64,000 nt of DNA from Gymnorhina tibicen (lineage: Eukaryota > Chordata > Aves > Passeriformes > Artamidae): the NCBI GenBank assembly GCA_013399875.1, contig VXAZ01002277.1, forward strand, positions 62,001 to 126,000. The letters run 5' to 3'. The notes under the pieces are model-generated. The model ran no database searches, was not told the DNA's origin, and saw only the letters and a program-made list of their open reading frames with translations. The position numbers and the translations under genes were made by a program. Below, one piece after another: positions 38,222 to 50,108 of the stretch; positions within the stretch are counted from its first letter, which is position 1; every line of letters starts with the position of its first letter.

Positions 38222-38678
38222 CAGAGCCCTGTCTTGCCTTACCACTGGTGAGGCCAAACATGAAGCACAGTGTCCTGTTTTGGGCTCTTCTCCAGTATAA
38301 GAAAAGGATGGAAATACTGGAGACAGTCCATTGAAAAGCCACAAAGCTTACTAAGGGAGTGAAGAAACCTCCTCAGTGAGCAATGGATAAGAGTGCTGGG
38401 ATGCTTCAGCATGGAGAAGAGAAGGATCAGGAGGAATGCTATCAATGTGTACAAACACCTGAGGATAGAGGCACACTCTTCGCAGTGGTGCCCAGTAACA
38501 GGACCAGAGGCAATGGGCGCAAAACCAGGATTTTCCATATGAATATCAGAAAACACATTTTCACTGAGAGGGTGACCGAGCACTGGAGCAGACGGCCCAT
38601 GTGGTTCTGGAGTCTCCATCCTTGGAGATATTCAGAAGCTGTCTGGACACAGTCCAGGGCAATCAGCTCTAAGTATGT
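38222..38678 (+). mobile_element. CR1 LINE, 3' fragment, plus strand, old
   Basis: TGGTGAGGCCAAACATGAAG, CCACAAAGCTTACTAAGGG, GCATGGAGAAGAGAAGGATC, CTGAGAGGGTGACCGAGCAC and TTGGAGATATTCAGAAGCTG match, with many substitutions, the 3' region of the CR1 at 17.5-18.0 kb in the same order. The extreme 3' octamers are missing, and the copy ends near CAGGGCAATCAGCTCTAAG. The 126- and 122-codon frames in it are not genes. Confidence 0.9.
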
Positions 38679-41600
38679 GCTTCTGTACTTTGATATTTAC
38701 CTCTCTTACACCACCACCAGCACTTACACAGTTATACAATCCAGGAACTAATGCAGCTGAAACACAGACCACCAAAAAAGAAAAGAAAGGAAAAAAAAAG
38801 AACAAAGGTATTTATTTTTTGCTATATCTGATTCAGCTGTCTTGCAGCCACAGAAATATCAGTGCCCAAAAAAGAGACCAAGGGCTAAAGGAGAAGAGGA
38901 AAGGACCATTTCTTAGCAACATGAGTGCTAACCAGCTGTGAGGCAACACAGCTAGTGTTATTGTAGCCACAGTGGGACCTAACAGACAGCCCCATACATT
39001 ACCACTCAGCTATTCCTCATGTAAGAAAATGTTCTGTACAATGAGCATGTAACAAGTCAGAAGCAGAGAATAAAACCATCCATCGCCATATGAAAGACAG
39101 TTTTATTACATTCCCAGACCCAAAAGTACTGTAGAGTCAGACGTAGAGATATCCCAATACATACAGTCAGCTTCACTTTAGCAAGGCTTATTAGTTCTGC
39201 CTCAGTCCCAGGTTTCCAGGGCTCAGACAGCACAGAGCAACTCAACTGTTTCTCCTAAGCTCCAGGGCTCATTACCTGGGACACTGGAAAAATACATAGA
39301 GACAGCTCTTGCCTGGCACTGTGACTGACCTAGTAAGCTTGCTCAAGACTTGGTGCTCTGGAGACCTAGGCCAAGAGCAGCTGACATTGAACCAGAGCTA
39401 ATAAGCAACTTTGAAACTGAGTACATTTAGATCTGTTTCTGACATCCTCCTTCATGCTTATTGCAGGAGCACAGTGGAGTGGTATCAGTGGCTTTTAGAC
39501 CTGAGCTCTCTGTGGAAGTAATAAACTTATAAGGCATAATATATGCATAATGTATTGCAGCTCTGTAGCAGGGCATCTAACTCCACAAAGAGCTTACCCA
39601 TTGTTTGTTAAGTGGTCAGCTAACTCAAGACAAGCTGTCTCACAGTGAGGTTTTTTTGTCACCACGGGGTTAACACTGGTCTGGCATGTCCCAACTGCCA
39701 ATAAACCTCTTACTCTTGAATGAAATTTGACCAGATAAGCTAGATTTCTGACTGACAGCCATTCACTTTACAACTGTAAAAGTCACACCAAACTTCCACA
39801 AAGCAGAAGGCTTCCATATATTTTCCCGGAAATGTGCGGATTTTCTCCCATGAGTGGGAATGCCTATTTCACACTTACTTCCCAAGGGATTAAGTGAAGG
39901 AATCTGTGCACATTATTGTCATTTTGGTAGTAAGTTACATTTGATTCCTAATCAGTACTATTTCTTTTGCTAGCTTTAATATAGTTACCTTGATATAGTG
40001 CACTATTTAACGCAGTACTGTAATCTACTAGTAGTTCTTTTGGTTTTATACTGTGTAGTAAGCAATTCTGATTCAGATCTTTCATCCATTACCTTGTGTC
40101 TGTTCATTTGTCTTAATAAATAACTCATCTTTTATAAATATATGTGATTTGCCATCATTAAAACCTGTGGGACAAAGTTGCAAAACTTAAACTATTGATA
40201 GTCTGGGGCTAAGATAAGATCCAGGCTCCCCTAGACTTCTCCCTCAGAGAAGAATTTTAGAAAGCAAGGGGGTCTCATCATCTCATGACTCAGTGGCAGG
40301 GCTTCTATAACAAATTTTGTCCAAAGCTCCCACTCCACCTGTGACAAGGTCCTTTATAAAACAGGGTAAGCATTGCTGGCATCCCCAAATGCATACACAT
40401 ATGGTCACACATGCCTCGAGCTTGTTTGTTTGGTTTGTACTCATTCCATCACACTCAACAGCGCTCGCGACCACAACGGCTCGGTGCAGGCCTGCTTGAG
40501 CTGATTCCTTGTTGTGAAGGTCAGGACAAGGAGGAATTATGGGCTCATGTGTGCCACAGCACACACAATTCCCAGTAACTACCATTTCTACTGCTTTTCT
40601 TTTCCTTTTCCATACCTGCCCGGGAGTGTTTCTTTCCATGTTTCCCACATTACCATTAGCTTGTTCCAGAGGAAGAAAAAGAGGCAGATGGAACAACAGT
40701 CAAAAGAAGTAAGAAGTTTCAAGAGAAGGAGTAAGGAAAAAAATGTAACACAAGAAGAAGTTGAGCTACCTAATAATTGTATGCAGAGTGAGAAACCCTG
40801 AAATTGGCATCTGACACAAGCACGAATATGCTAAAAAGACCTTACTGGAGGAATCTGAGAGAAGCTAATCCCATATAATTCCAGTATTTCCACTAATGCA
40901 AAAAGTCCTGATAAGCTGATAATGTAATTAACAGCTATTATTAATTTCATGTTTTTTTAAAAATTTTGCCTAAATACTTTTTATTAGAAGTTACTTACTT
41001 ACTCCACATAATCCTCTTTTCTTGATTCTCAAAGATTTGGGTTTTTTACTTTGGTTTCCCCTAATCTTTCTAATTTCTTTTTAACTGTCCTTGGTTTTAT
41101 TTTAGAAATACTCAGCTGTGGCCATTTTAACTTTTTATTTTTTTATTCTATGTTTTCCTATACCAATTTATTTTTTCTATTCTTTTTCTCCAATAACTTT
41201 TTCTGTTGACCTGTCACATCCTTTGTCCTACCCTTTCTTCAACGTGTAGCTTAGAACCTATTTTCCCTTACTCCTTTTCCAGTTCGAAAAAATTCAGGAA
41301 TGAGCTAGAATGCCTAGAGAAAAGGATTTAGCAGTATAGATGAAAGAATAAGGTGTGAAAACTGACACAAACGTCTAAAGTTAGACAGTTTCCCCTAAAA
41401 CCAGGAGACAAAAGTATATCTTAGCATTCACTGTGGTGCATTAAAAAAAAAAAAAAAAGGTGAAAAAATCCCATGTTCCCATCTAATAGGAACATAAAAT
41501 GTTCCTATTTATGTGTAGATCCTTGGGAACTGACAGCAGCAACCTCCCTAAACTAGTCAGTAGGAGAGTAAAGAAGTTATGTGAAAATGTCTATCGCTGG

Positions 41601-44021
41601 GGTTTTTTTCCACTGCTCCTGAGACAGAAGGACATCCAGACTCCTTACAGTATGTAAATATTGTATCTGAAGATGTATTATCTTCTCTTCTGCACTCATG
41701 ATTTGTCACCAGAGAAGCCAGATGACGTGCACTAGCATGTAGCCAGGGTAAGTAAAACAGTTATCTAAGTTTCAAGAGGGTAATTCAGGGAGGTGTGACT
41801 TAAGGTAAACATACATAACACAAATCAGCTGGCAAATGAGCCAAGCATATAAATGAAGGTAAATGGGAGTGACCTTCACATTCAAACATCTCAGAGACAT
41901 TTTTGAGGAGCTAGCAGCCCTGCCAAAAACGTTCCCACTGCTCTCTGTTAGTTTTTAAGTCAGACCACATAGGAGTCAGTCTACCAAATACATAGAAAAA
42001 GGCTACAAGGAAAATGTTTATTTTCTATATGTGGGTTTGTAGGAAAAAGAAATCTGGTATTTGAGAATTCGTTGATCTAGACGACAAACGCAGAGAAAAA
42101 TTCTGTCACAATATGTCAGTAATGAACTCTCTTGTCTTTGACAGGAGTTGTTTCTATCTTAAACTTTGGAATTGGTTCCATCAGCAGGGTGGAAGTAGTT
42201 GGCAGGGGGTGCATTCACAGAACTATTTACTGAGAAATGATATGAAGAATTAATGCAACAGGAAGACTAAGTACATGACAATGCACTAGATTACACAGCA
42301 TGAGATCTGACTTCTGGGGTGACAGAAAATAATACTGGATGGGAAGACACATGGATCACGAACTCAGTGCACTCCTGAAGAACCATTACATTCCAGGAAG
42401 ATGCTTTTCTTGGGAAATAACTTGTAGATAAGATCAAATAATGTATCCCCAGTAGGATATATTGTCTGCCTCTAGGTTATTGTAAACTTCTGACTACAAG
42501 TATCAAACAAAGAAGCAAACCTAACTTAAAATTGCTAAATAGAAATTCCTTGTCATGTATAAATATTTGATTAAACTGAGTTTGTTATATAATTTTCCAT
42601 TTTCAAAGACAATGCAATAAAGCAACTAAATTTAAGAAGAATCAAGAGTATGTTCAGATAAAAAATATCATCACTTAATATCGTATTAACCCTAACAAAA
42701 ATATATGGAAGCAGGAATATATGGGTAACAAAAATTATAGTACATAGTCTAGGTACCTGAACCATTTGAAAATAAGTTCAGGGGAAAAAAAACCCTATAG
42801 TAATTAATTTACACTGTTATGGTCAAGTTAGATAAAGTTATCAGCCAGGCTAAAACAGTGCCAGTGAGAATTACAAGGTGCTTAAGATGATGTAAAATAA
42901 TGTCAGGGTCAATGGTATCTGGAGAAGATGTTAAATTGAGTAAAATGAGCCATGAAAGGACATTGTTAACAGCCTGAAGATGAAGAACATTACAAATGTT
43001 TTCAAGGGCAATGTTGACAGAGCATTCCCATTTTAAATTAGCACTATTGTCAGGAGATAGTAGGCATGGAAGTGAATCTCTGTGTTGTGATTTTTTTTCC
43101 TTTGAGCACCTCTGCAGGAAGAATAATCAGTTCTCCTTAGTGATAAGTCTTGGAATTATTAAATAGTTTATAACACTTAAATTTCAAAAGTGAATGTACC
43201 TGTAACTATAATCTATAAGGTGTTACCCCCCTCAATACGAAAATAAAAATTAACACATTACAAAGTAAAGATAGATACAATAGAGAGAAAAAATTGTAAC
43301 ATCACATAGCAGAAATACAGGAAAGCCTTTCTCCATTCTTGAAATAGCTTAAAATAAATATTATTGAGTGCTGTTTCAAGCGGGACAAAAAGATTTACAT
43401 TAGAAATGTAAAAGATGTCATAGAAAATAAATGGTTTAGCACTGCTAACAGCTTTTTGTGAATGATAAATTTGTATGTGTTACAATCTATGTTCTCATAG
43501 AGAAGGAAATATTAAAATCTGGTGTGTAGGTTTTACTTGTCACTGTTTACAGCAACATGAATGATGTTTTCACGAAAAAAACCACAAAAACTACCAATAT
43601 TCTTACACAGTAGTTCGCAAGAATTTCCTTGGTTTCAATAGATTTAGACACTAAAAATCATTAGTGACTTTGAAAATCCTAACTGTTATCCTTATTTGGA
43701 TAATTGAAAATAAATATCTAGAAAAAACATCATCCAGAACTCGATCTACACACATACGCCAGAAAACCCTAGTCTTTTCTTAGTTACATATTCTCACTTA
43801 CAGTGTTTTGAAGAAAATGCAGGGTTGAATTTATTCTGAAATACAGCAAATTACAGTTCCTTGAAAGAATTAATATTGCTGTTGTAGTACCCAAATCATA
43901 GTCAAAGCACCAGAAAAGTTAGAAAATGTTGCATGAGACAGTTCTGTCTACAGATAGTAGTAGAACAAAAGTTGATATTTTAAGGATTCATACACAGTAA
44001 TCTGAAAATGATAATAAATAC
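38679..44021. other. Mixed unique sequence with unclassified remnants
   Basis: No supported gene. The stretch at about 38740-39730 is somewhat GC-richer, contains TTTATT and AATAAA signals, and may hold eroded LTR pieces that I cannot assign. At 40283-40696 (minus) a 137-codon open frame spans a small CpG cluster (GCGCTCGCGACCACAACGGC, from 40461). It has no recognised domain, and chance is a fair explanation. A 16-base A-run lies at 41443-41458 and a long pyrimidine-rich stretch at about 41000-41280. Confidence 0.5.
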
Positions 44022-44640
44022 TGTGTGCTGTGGGACAATCGCAACTGGCTAACAGATGACCACCCAAATGGTCTCTCACTCTCCCTCCTCAACAGGACAG
44101 GGGGAGAAAATGAAACTGGTTAAATTAAATTGGTAAATTATTCTCGTCTTAATCTTGAGCTTGATGCTCAAGCATCAAGATTAAGACAGGAGAATAACTT
44201 ACCAATTATTAAAACAAGAAAAACAGGGGGAAATTATTTTAATTTATTGCTAATTAAATTAGATTTGGGTCATGAGGAACCAAGACAAATTAAGACCACA
44301 CTTTTCCCCCATCCACACCCTCCTTCCCAAGCTCGACTTCACGCTTTCATTCCTAACTATTCTACCATCACCCATACAAACAATGCAGGGGGCTGGGGAA
44401 TTTGGGGGAGGTATGGTCATTTTTAAAGTTTTATCTACCTTTCTTCCTCTGCATACATTTTCCCTGCTCCAGCATGGGCTCTCCAGAGACCACTGTTCTT
44501 TCAGGGTATATCCACCTGCTCCAGTCTGGGGTTATCCACAGACTGCAGTGTGAATATCTGCTCCACTGTGATCCTCTCCATGGGTTGTAGAGGTATACCC
44601 ACTCCACAGAGTCTCACAGAGAAATACCTGCTTCTCCATT
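44022..44640 (-). mobile_element. Degraded avian LTR, minus strand, U3 end missing
   Basis: The left end (TGTGCTGTGGG; GACCACCCAAATGG; CTCACTCTCCCTCCTCAACA; GGACAGGGGGAGAAAATG) matches, in order, the U5 end of the LTR at 20163, so it is also minus-strand. A minus-strand AATAAA lies at 44243-44248, in the same relative place as in the 20-kb copy. Towards the right come repeated phrases such as CTGCTCCAG and CTGCTCCAC, typical of GC-rich bird LTRs but strongly eroded. The sequence fades near 44640 before any recognisable LTR start, so the U3 end is lost. The 62-98-codon frames inside are incidental. Confidence 0.8.
44128..44207. repeat. Near-perfect 80-bp palindrome inside the LTR
   Basis: The left arm 44128-44164 (37 bases) and right arm 44168-44207 (40 bases) are separated by a 3-base loop, TGC. 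36 of 37 left-arm bases pair, allowing a 2-base and a 1-base gap. The core GTCTTAATCTTGA pairs with TCAAGATTAAGAC. The right arm continues naturally into the LTR. The matching region of the LTR at 20.16 kb has no such arm, so the left arm looks like a secondary inverted copy of the right one. Confidence 0.92.
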
Positions 44641-46399
44641 TGTGTATGGGTATGGATACAATCACAATATTTGTATCATTTTTTCTACTGTTATTTCACA
44701 CCCATATACCAATTTGAGGCTTTTTTTTCATAGCCTTCTTATTTGATACAACGATAATGTGCATGTAAGCCCAAAGCAGGAAGCACTGACATTGAAATGA
44801 AGAAAATAAAATTATAACTCTGTTAGCAGATATGAGGGGAAGACCCTGAGGAAGCAAGCACCTTCAGTTCCTTCTCCTGCGGTATCTACAAACAATGGAA
44901 ATAGAAACAATAATCTTTGAAATTTTGTGTAAATAACTATTTGCCATAATAGTAGATTTATATTATACACTTTCCACATGTAAGTGCTTTATATAACTCA
45001 TACCTTGGGACATGATAAGTATGCTTTTGCCAGACAAATAGCAGTGTTGGCTTTCACTAATGATGACAGTTCACAGGATGCTCATATATTGTTTAGACAG
45101 TAACAGTGTTTAGTGTAGCTATCACTGAATTCTCAGTCTTGCAAACTTTTATTCAAGTACCTAATTTTAGTAGTGAAAAGAATGTTTTTATATTAAACTG
45201 TCTGCAAGATGAGGTCTGCCATGCCGATTTTGACACACAATAAATAAAAATCAGTACAGAATACATATGGTAAGTTGCTGGACTTTCTCTGAATCCTTAG
45301 CAAGTTAATTGTGAGATTAGAACAAGTGTATGTATTTTCTCCAGTGGCATTGTTCTTTGTGAGAAAATTTAATAATATTTTTGCTTAATAAATATTTAAT
45401 AAGTATGATTTTATTATTTTATTATCTCTCATTCTTAAATGTCAGAATCATTTTAGCACTTGTCAAGCTTTTTGTTCTGTTTAATTAAACTTCATCTCAG
45501 CTGATATCCTCAGTTTCTTGTACAAAGCCAATAGACTAAGAAAAACATCAAATGCTGGGTTTATAACAGAAATATTGACAAACCATTAAATACAAAGATG
45601 CTGCTGGGAATCTCTCTTTTTCTTTTAGACTTTCTCAGTAATAATTTGTCCTTTGCCAAGGAGTTCTACAATAGGAAATAAATCTGAAATGTGTTCATTT
45701 TGATTTCAATAGAGAATTTGATATCAAGACAGCAAAGGAAGCAAATTAAACCCAAAGATTAAATCACATCATGGCAACTGGTTTTCTATTCTTTCTACTT
45801 TTATATTATTTCATGTTATAGAAAAGACCAAAACAATATTATAAACTGAAACCAACTAAGAACTTTGCAGATGTTTAGACTCTGGACTAAGTATGTCTCA
45901 ATAGTCTCTGGTTATTTTATTACACATATTGAGATCTGAAATACCTTTGGAGGCAGAAACTTGTTGTCCAAAGCTTCACTGAATCATGAAGAGTCAGTAA
46001 AGATCTAATACTAGAACAGAAAGATTAGAAGTCAGAAAGGTCTGAACCATTTTGTTATTTCCTACTGGTCACAGTCTCTTCGACTGTCCCTTTTTTGATA
46101 GTTTTTGAGTATAATTTTGAACACTTGTTCATAAAGTAATGATTTGCCTTACTTTGTGCTGTGGTTACACTTGTGGTCTGCCAGCCCAAGAATCCATCAC
46201 CACTCCAGATCTGGCTTGCTCTTTCCTATTCACTACAATTATTTTCAGATGAAGCTCAAGCTGGAGTTCCTGACTCCGTGTATGATAAATGTACAAAGCA
46301 AAAAATTTTCCTGTGTACCTGTATGGAAACATCAGGAGACCAGAAGACAAAGCAAAAAACAGTTAAATAGTATGAATAGTATGCAAGCATTGTACCAAG
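44641..46399. other. Unique AT-rich non-coding sequence
   Basis: No gene or classified repeat. Overlapping frames at 46144-46474 on both strands (61-86 codons) show no recognisable motif. Confidence 0.55.
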
Positions 46400-46441
46400 A
46401 TTAATTCTATTGCATGTATAATTAATTCTACTGCATGTATA
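46400..46441. repeat. 21-bp tandem duplication
   Basis: ATTAATTCTATTGCATGTATA (46400-46420) is followed by a copy differing at a single base (46421-46441). This is simple local duplication. Confidence 0.9.
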
Positions 46442-46644
46442 AAAGGAAACCTTGAAAACCATGCTAGTGAGCAATTTGAAGGCATCATCCCGATTACTAG
46501 AAAAAATGTTTTTATGATTTTTTACTGAGTCAATAGAATTTCACTGACCTGAGGGACCATCATCTCATTCATCTGAAGAATGCTTTGAAAAAACAATGTA
46601 TTTACCAAATGAGTTTTTCTTCCTGCATAACAGTGACAACAGGA

Positions 46645-47247
46645 TGTACTAGTTTGAAAGCAAACCACTGAGAGACTCCAAGTCAGAAATACAATTTAAT
46701 AGGAAAAATAAAATAAATGCAAGAATACAAAAAAAACCCCACTGACAGAGTCAGAATAGAACTTGACCCCCTGTTGGTCAGGGTGTTGGTAGCAGTCTGA
46801 TTAAATGGTGGCCGCAGTGCTCCGGGAGTGATGGTTCTGTTGAAGCAGTGATCCTGTAGAAGGGTCTGGTCTCCCTTTGGGAATCCAGTGGAAACAGGCT
46901 GCCTGTGGTGTTGGAAATCTCAGATTATATCCAGGATGGAATGCTTGGTTCCTCCCTCTGGGCGGAGCATCTCACAATGGGATGATGTAATGTTATCAGT
47001 CATGGGTGAAACTAGATGGCCCATTAACAGAAGATACCTCCTGGAGGGAGGATGGGTCATGGCAGAGATAAAGAACTCTGCCCACCTGGTTTCAATACCT
47101 GGCCCATTAACAGAAGATATCCCCGGAGTTTATCAGGGATGAGTCATGAAGGAGATGGGGAACACTGCCCAACTAGTTTTTAACATCTTATGAAGATGGT
47201 GATAGAATACATACTTTTGGGCACATCTTACACTGTAACCTAGGACA
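46645..47247 (-). mobile_element. Solo LTR with 5-bp target duplication (ERVL-like)
   Basis: The 603-bp segment has ends TGTACTAG...CTAGGACA, an inverted repeat with one mismatch. It is bounded by the perfect direct repeat CAGGA (46640-46644 and 47248-47252). Near the left end, minus-strand ATTAAA (46695-46700) followed by GTATTTCTGACTTGGAGTCT resembles an LTR poly(A)/R region, which gives minus orientation. A 5-bp duplication fits class III (ERVL) elements. No internal retroviral sequence is present. The 84-codon frame at 46888-47142 lies wholly in the LTR. Confidence 0.88.
47018..47185. repeat. 83-bp tandem repeat inside the LTR
   Basis: GGCCCATTAACAGAAGATA begins at 47018 and again at 47101, exactly 83 bp apart. 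The copies stay alignable through GTCATGG/GTCATGA and AACTCTGCCCA/AACACTGCCCA, at roughly three-quarters identity by eye. In the minus-strand LTR this lies in U3, where duplicated enhancer-like units are common. Confidence 0.85.
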
Positions 47248-47252
47248 CAGGA

Positions 47253-48518
47253 TTATAATTTTACACACATAGAAGCTGCATTACAGTTTACACCTTTCTT
47301 TTAAACACACATGAATCATCTTAAATTCAGTATTTTTTTTAAGTCCAAACCCCTGAAATTTAACAAAAAAGTTAAATTCTTTTATATTGATTTATCTGTT
47401 TGTAATGTAATAGGTACAAAAGAAATCTTGGGAAGAAAAAGAGCTCCCATGCTTCCCAATATCAACAATTAAAAGAAAAAACTGAAATATCAGAAATTGA
47501 GCATTTCTTATATTCTTACTATTTGATATTTTCAATCTTATAGTTTAATGTATCTCGATGACAAAATTAAAACATTGCTGAAAAGCAAAAATTAGGGATG
47601 TGAGTTATCAGAATATTTTAAAATTTTTTTTTGTTTTAAGGTAGTTTGGCATGTGCAGTATAAATTTTGGCATGTGCAGTATAAATTTCATCTGATTCAT
47701 ATTTATTACTGGCCATTGTTGGCATTGCTCTTGAATTAATCTTGGTTCTATCCTTAAAATACATTAGAAATTAAAGATTTCCTGTGATTCTTTAATGAAG
47801 GTTTGATTTTAATTATATTCACTTACTATGTAAATTAGGTCTAAATTACTCAGTTTATTAATAACGTATCTGGATATGCAAAATAAATGTCATTTAAATT
47901 TCATTAAACATGCTTGCAGTTTTGAGCTTTTACAGAAATGCATATTTAATTATGTCACAAATTAACAGATTGCTTTACTTGGTAAAACAATGCTTCTTGT
48001 TAGCTGATTTAAACATTTACAAATGTGGTACAGATGTGGACACTTTTCTTCTCTCAGAACTAATAGGAGAAAAAAATCTATGAAGTTAATTTTCATTTCA
48101 AAATGCAAATTAGCCTACACTGATTTCCCCATTGAATTGCAATCTGTAATCATATTAAATTTATACTATGTTCCTTCATGCTTTTCTGAACTACATTTTC
48201 TGATGAAAATTTGTTTCTAGTGTGTGAATCAACAGTTTCTAACAATGTTTCTAATTATTTTGACTTTTAAGAACCAAATACTTAAGATTTAATTTTTTCA
48301 GGCCTTCAGAATGTTTGAGTTGCATTTCAAGAATTGAAAATGAGGACAAATTATATGTCAATGATGCAATACATACAGTTCAAAATGAAAAGTTAACAAA
48401 CGTAATCTTCTGTTTGCTTATTGCAATAAAGGAAAGATGAAAGAGCAGTAAGTCTTCCTATTTCTATAGCAGTTTATTTTTAAAAATCTGAACTCAGTTG
48501 ATAAATATAACTTCTGGT
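47253..48518. other. Unique AT-rich sequence with a small tandem repeat
   Basis: No gene seen. TTTGGCATGTGCAGTATAAA plus T is duplicated exactly as a 21-bp unit at 47645-47665 and 47666-47686. Confidence 0.6.
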
Positions 48519-48640
48519 TATATTCCCATTTTCAAAAACCGGAAAAGATGCTCAGAGAGGTAAAGAAATTTGTTTAATGCTTCAAGGGCAACTAGTGGCA
48601 GAACTGGCAATAAAATGCCCAAGTTCTTTAATTGTTAGGT
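48519..48640 (-). mobile_element. Probable MIR-type SINE relic, minus strand
   Basis: The run TATTCCCATTTTCA, then GCTCAGAGAGGTAAAG, TTCAAGGGCAACTAGTGGCA, GAACTGGCAA and GCCCAAGTTCTTTAA follows the order of the reverse complement of the MIR SINE core. MIR reads: cccatttta, cagagaggttaag, aaggtcacacagctagtaagtggcagag, then a 'ctctta' block. Divergence is high, as expected for an element active before birds and mammals split. Assignment is by eye, so a profile search should confirm it. Confidence 0.65.
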
Positions 48641-50108
48641 CATACAAATGTTCTGCTGAAACAGGAAAACTTCCCTCTGGTATACGCAGAGAAGGCTGCA
48701 CTTTACATATTTGAATCTGTTCCAGAAAAAACCCCAAATATTTTGTATATTTTTCTTTAACCTTTATTCTGTCTGTAATGGGGAAGGTCTTAATCCTGCA
48801 AAGATTTTCACAAGGTTCTATGAAGCATGAAGTCGTGCAGGGAAGTTACTGGAGCAGCTCACAGAGAATGCTCAGTATATATAAATCTATTATAAAAAAA
48901 GCCATAGTTTCAGTACCCCAGTCTTCTGTGTGCTGCAAATTACTTCTTTGTTGCTTTTTATAAACATATTTTCAGAAAGTAGCTATATTATAGTGAAATG
49001 GTAATTAACATTTAATTAATTTCATTTAATTAGAAATTGAAATTAGGTGTCTGTTATACATATCTGCCTTAAATCAAATGAGTTCATCATGATAAGTACT
49101 ATTACACCACATGACTAATGAAGGCAGAATTAGAAGACAGAATGAAATTCTGGTGAAATTTTATTTCCACTTTCAAAGCAAATGGAAGAAGCCTTACGAC
49201 ACCTTTATATCTCCATTACTAACATTAGTGAAGAACTGATAAGAATTACTCAGCTACTATTATGGAGCAGGGAAGTGGCAGATAAAGCAGCTTTTCTCCT
49301 ATCTCACAAAATATGTTCCAGTCCTCAAATCCTCCCATTTCTAAAAACTCTCCTGTTCCCTGATGTATATATGTGATTCTGTATAGATAAAGGAAAGTTC
49401 AGTCAGGGCATGTCTGCCTAAAGCTCACTGAGTGTCAAACAGCTATTCCATCTGCCTGCTTTTCCAGCTTAGTTGACCCTGTTAATTCCCCCATTTTAGC
49501 TAAAAGTAATTATATCACCCAGGCATGATCAGACCTACTCGTTCTGAGGAGATAGACCCCTGCCTCTTGAAGAGAACAGTACTGAAACTCTGGGCAGGCA
49601 CCTATTTTGTGGATTGTGTTTTGGAAAATAGTCTCATGGTAGAAGTCTGTAATGTGGGAAAACCTAAGTTTTCCCCTTAAGTTTGAGAGAGAAGACACAG
49701 CAGAATGGTGACCTAGAAGTGCCAACAGCACTCCCCTGAGTGCAGTTTACATTAGATGAACACACTGAATTAAAGAAAAACATTTTCAGCAGTCATGATT
49801 TATCTGTGTATTAGTTCTGTCTTTTTTTCCTTTTTTTTTTCCCCTACTCCATTTTACTTGGTTACAGCAAGGCTTTAGTTCAGTGTCAGATAAAAAACCA
49901 GCACAGGATAGAACTTTTCAGTTTCCAAGATGAATGCTTCAAAGAACTAGATCATTGTGTGGAAGGTGGGCAGTCCTGCCTTTATGCTGTTTTATTACAT
50001 CTCTCTCTTTGGTGTCCCTCTTCAGAACAAGACTCACTCCCTAAACACCTACATGACCATTCTGACATATCTATGTTCCCAGCAGTCAATGCAGATTGGA
50101 TGACTAAG
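48641..50108. other. Unique sequence, no gene seen
   Basis: No gene or classified repeat. Open frames are 73 codons at most. A T-rich tract lies at about 49820-49850. Confidence 0.55.

Noticed and set aside
38239..38751. Open frames of 126 (minus) and 122 (plus) codons
   Set aside because: Both lie mainly in the diverged CR1 fragment at 38.2-38.7 kb and correspond to no CR1 protein segment.
41000..41280. Long pyrimidine tract followed by TTTTAG as a splice acceptor of an exon
   Set aside because: No open frame with recognisable coding character and no matching donor follow. Pyrimidine-rich tracts are common in this AT-rich DNA.
44130..44553. 98- and 93-codon plus-strand frames
   Set aside because: They read the reverse strand of an LTR. 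The first starts inside the fold-back palindrome, which explains its repetitive N-terminus.
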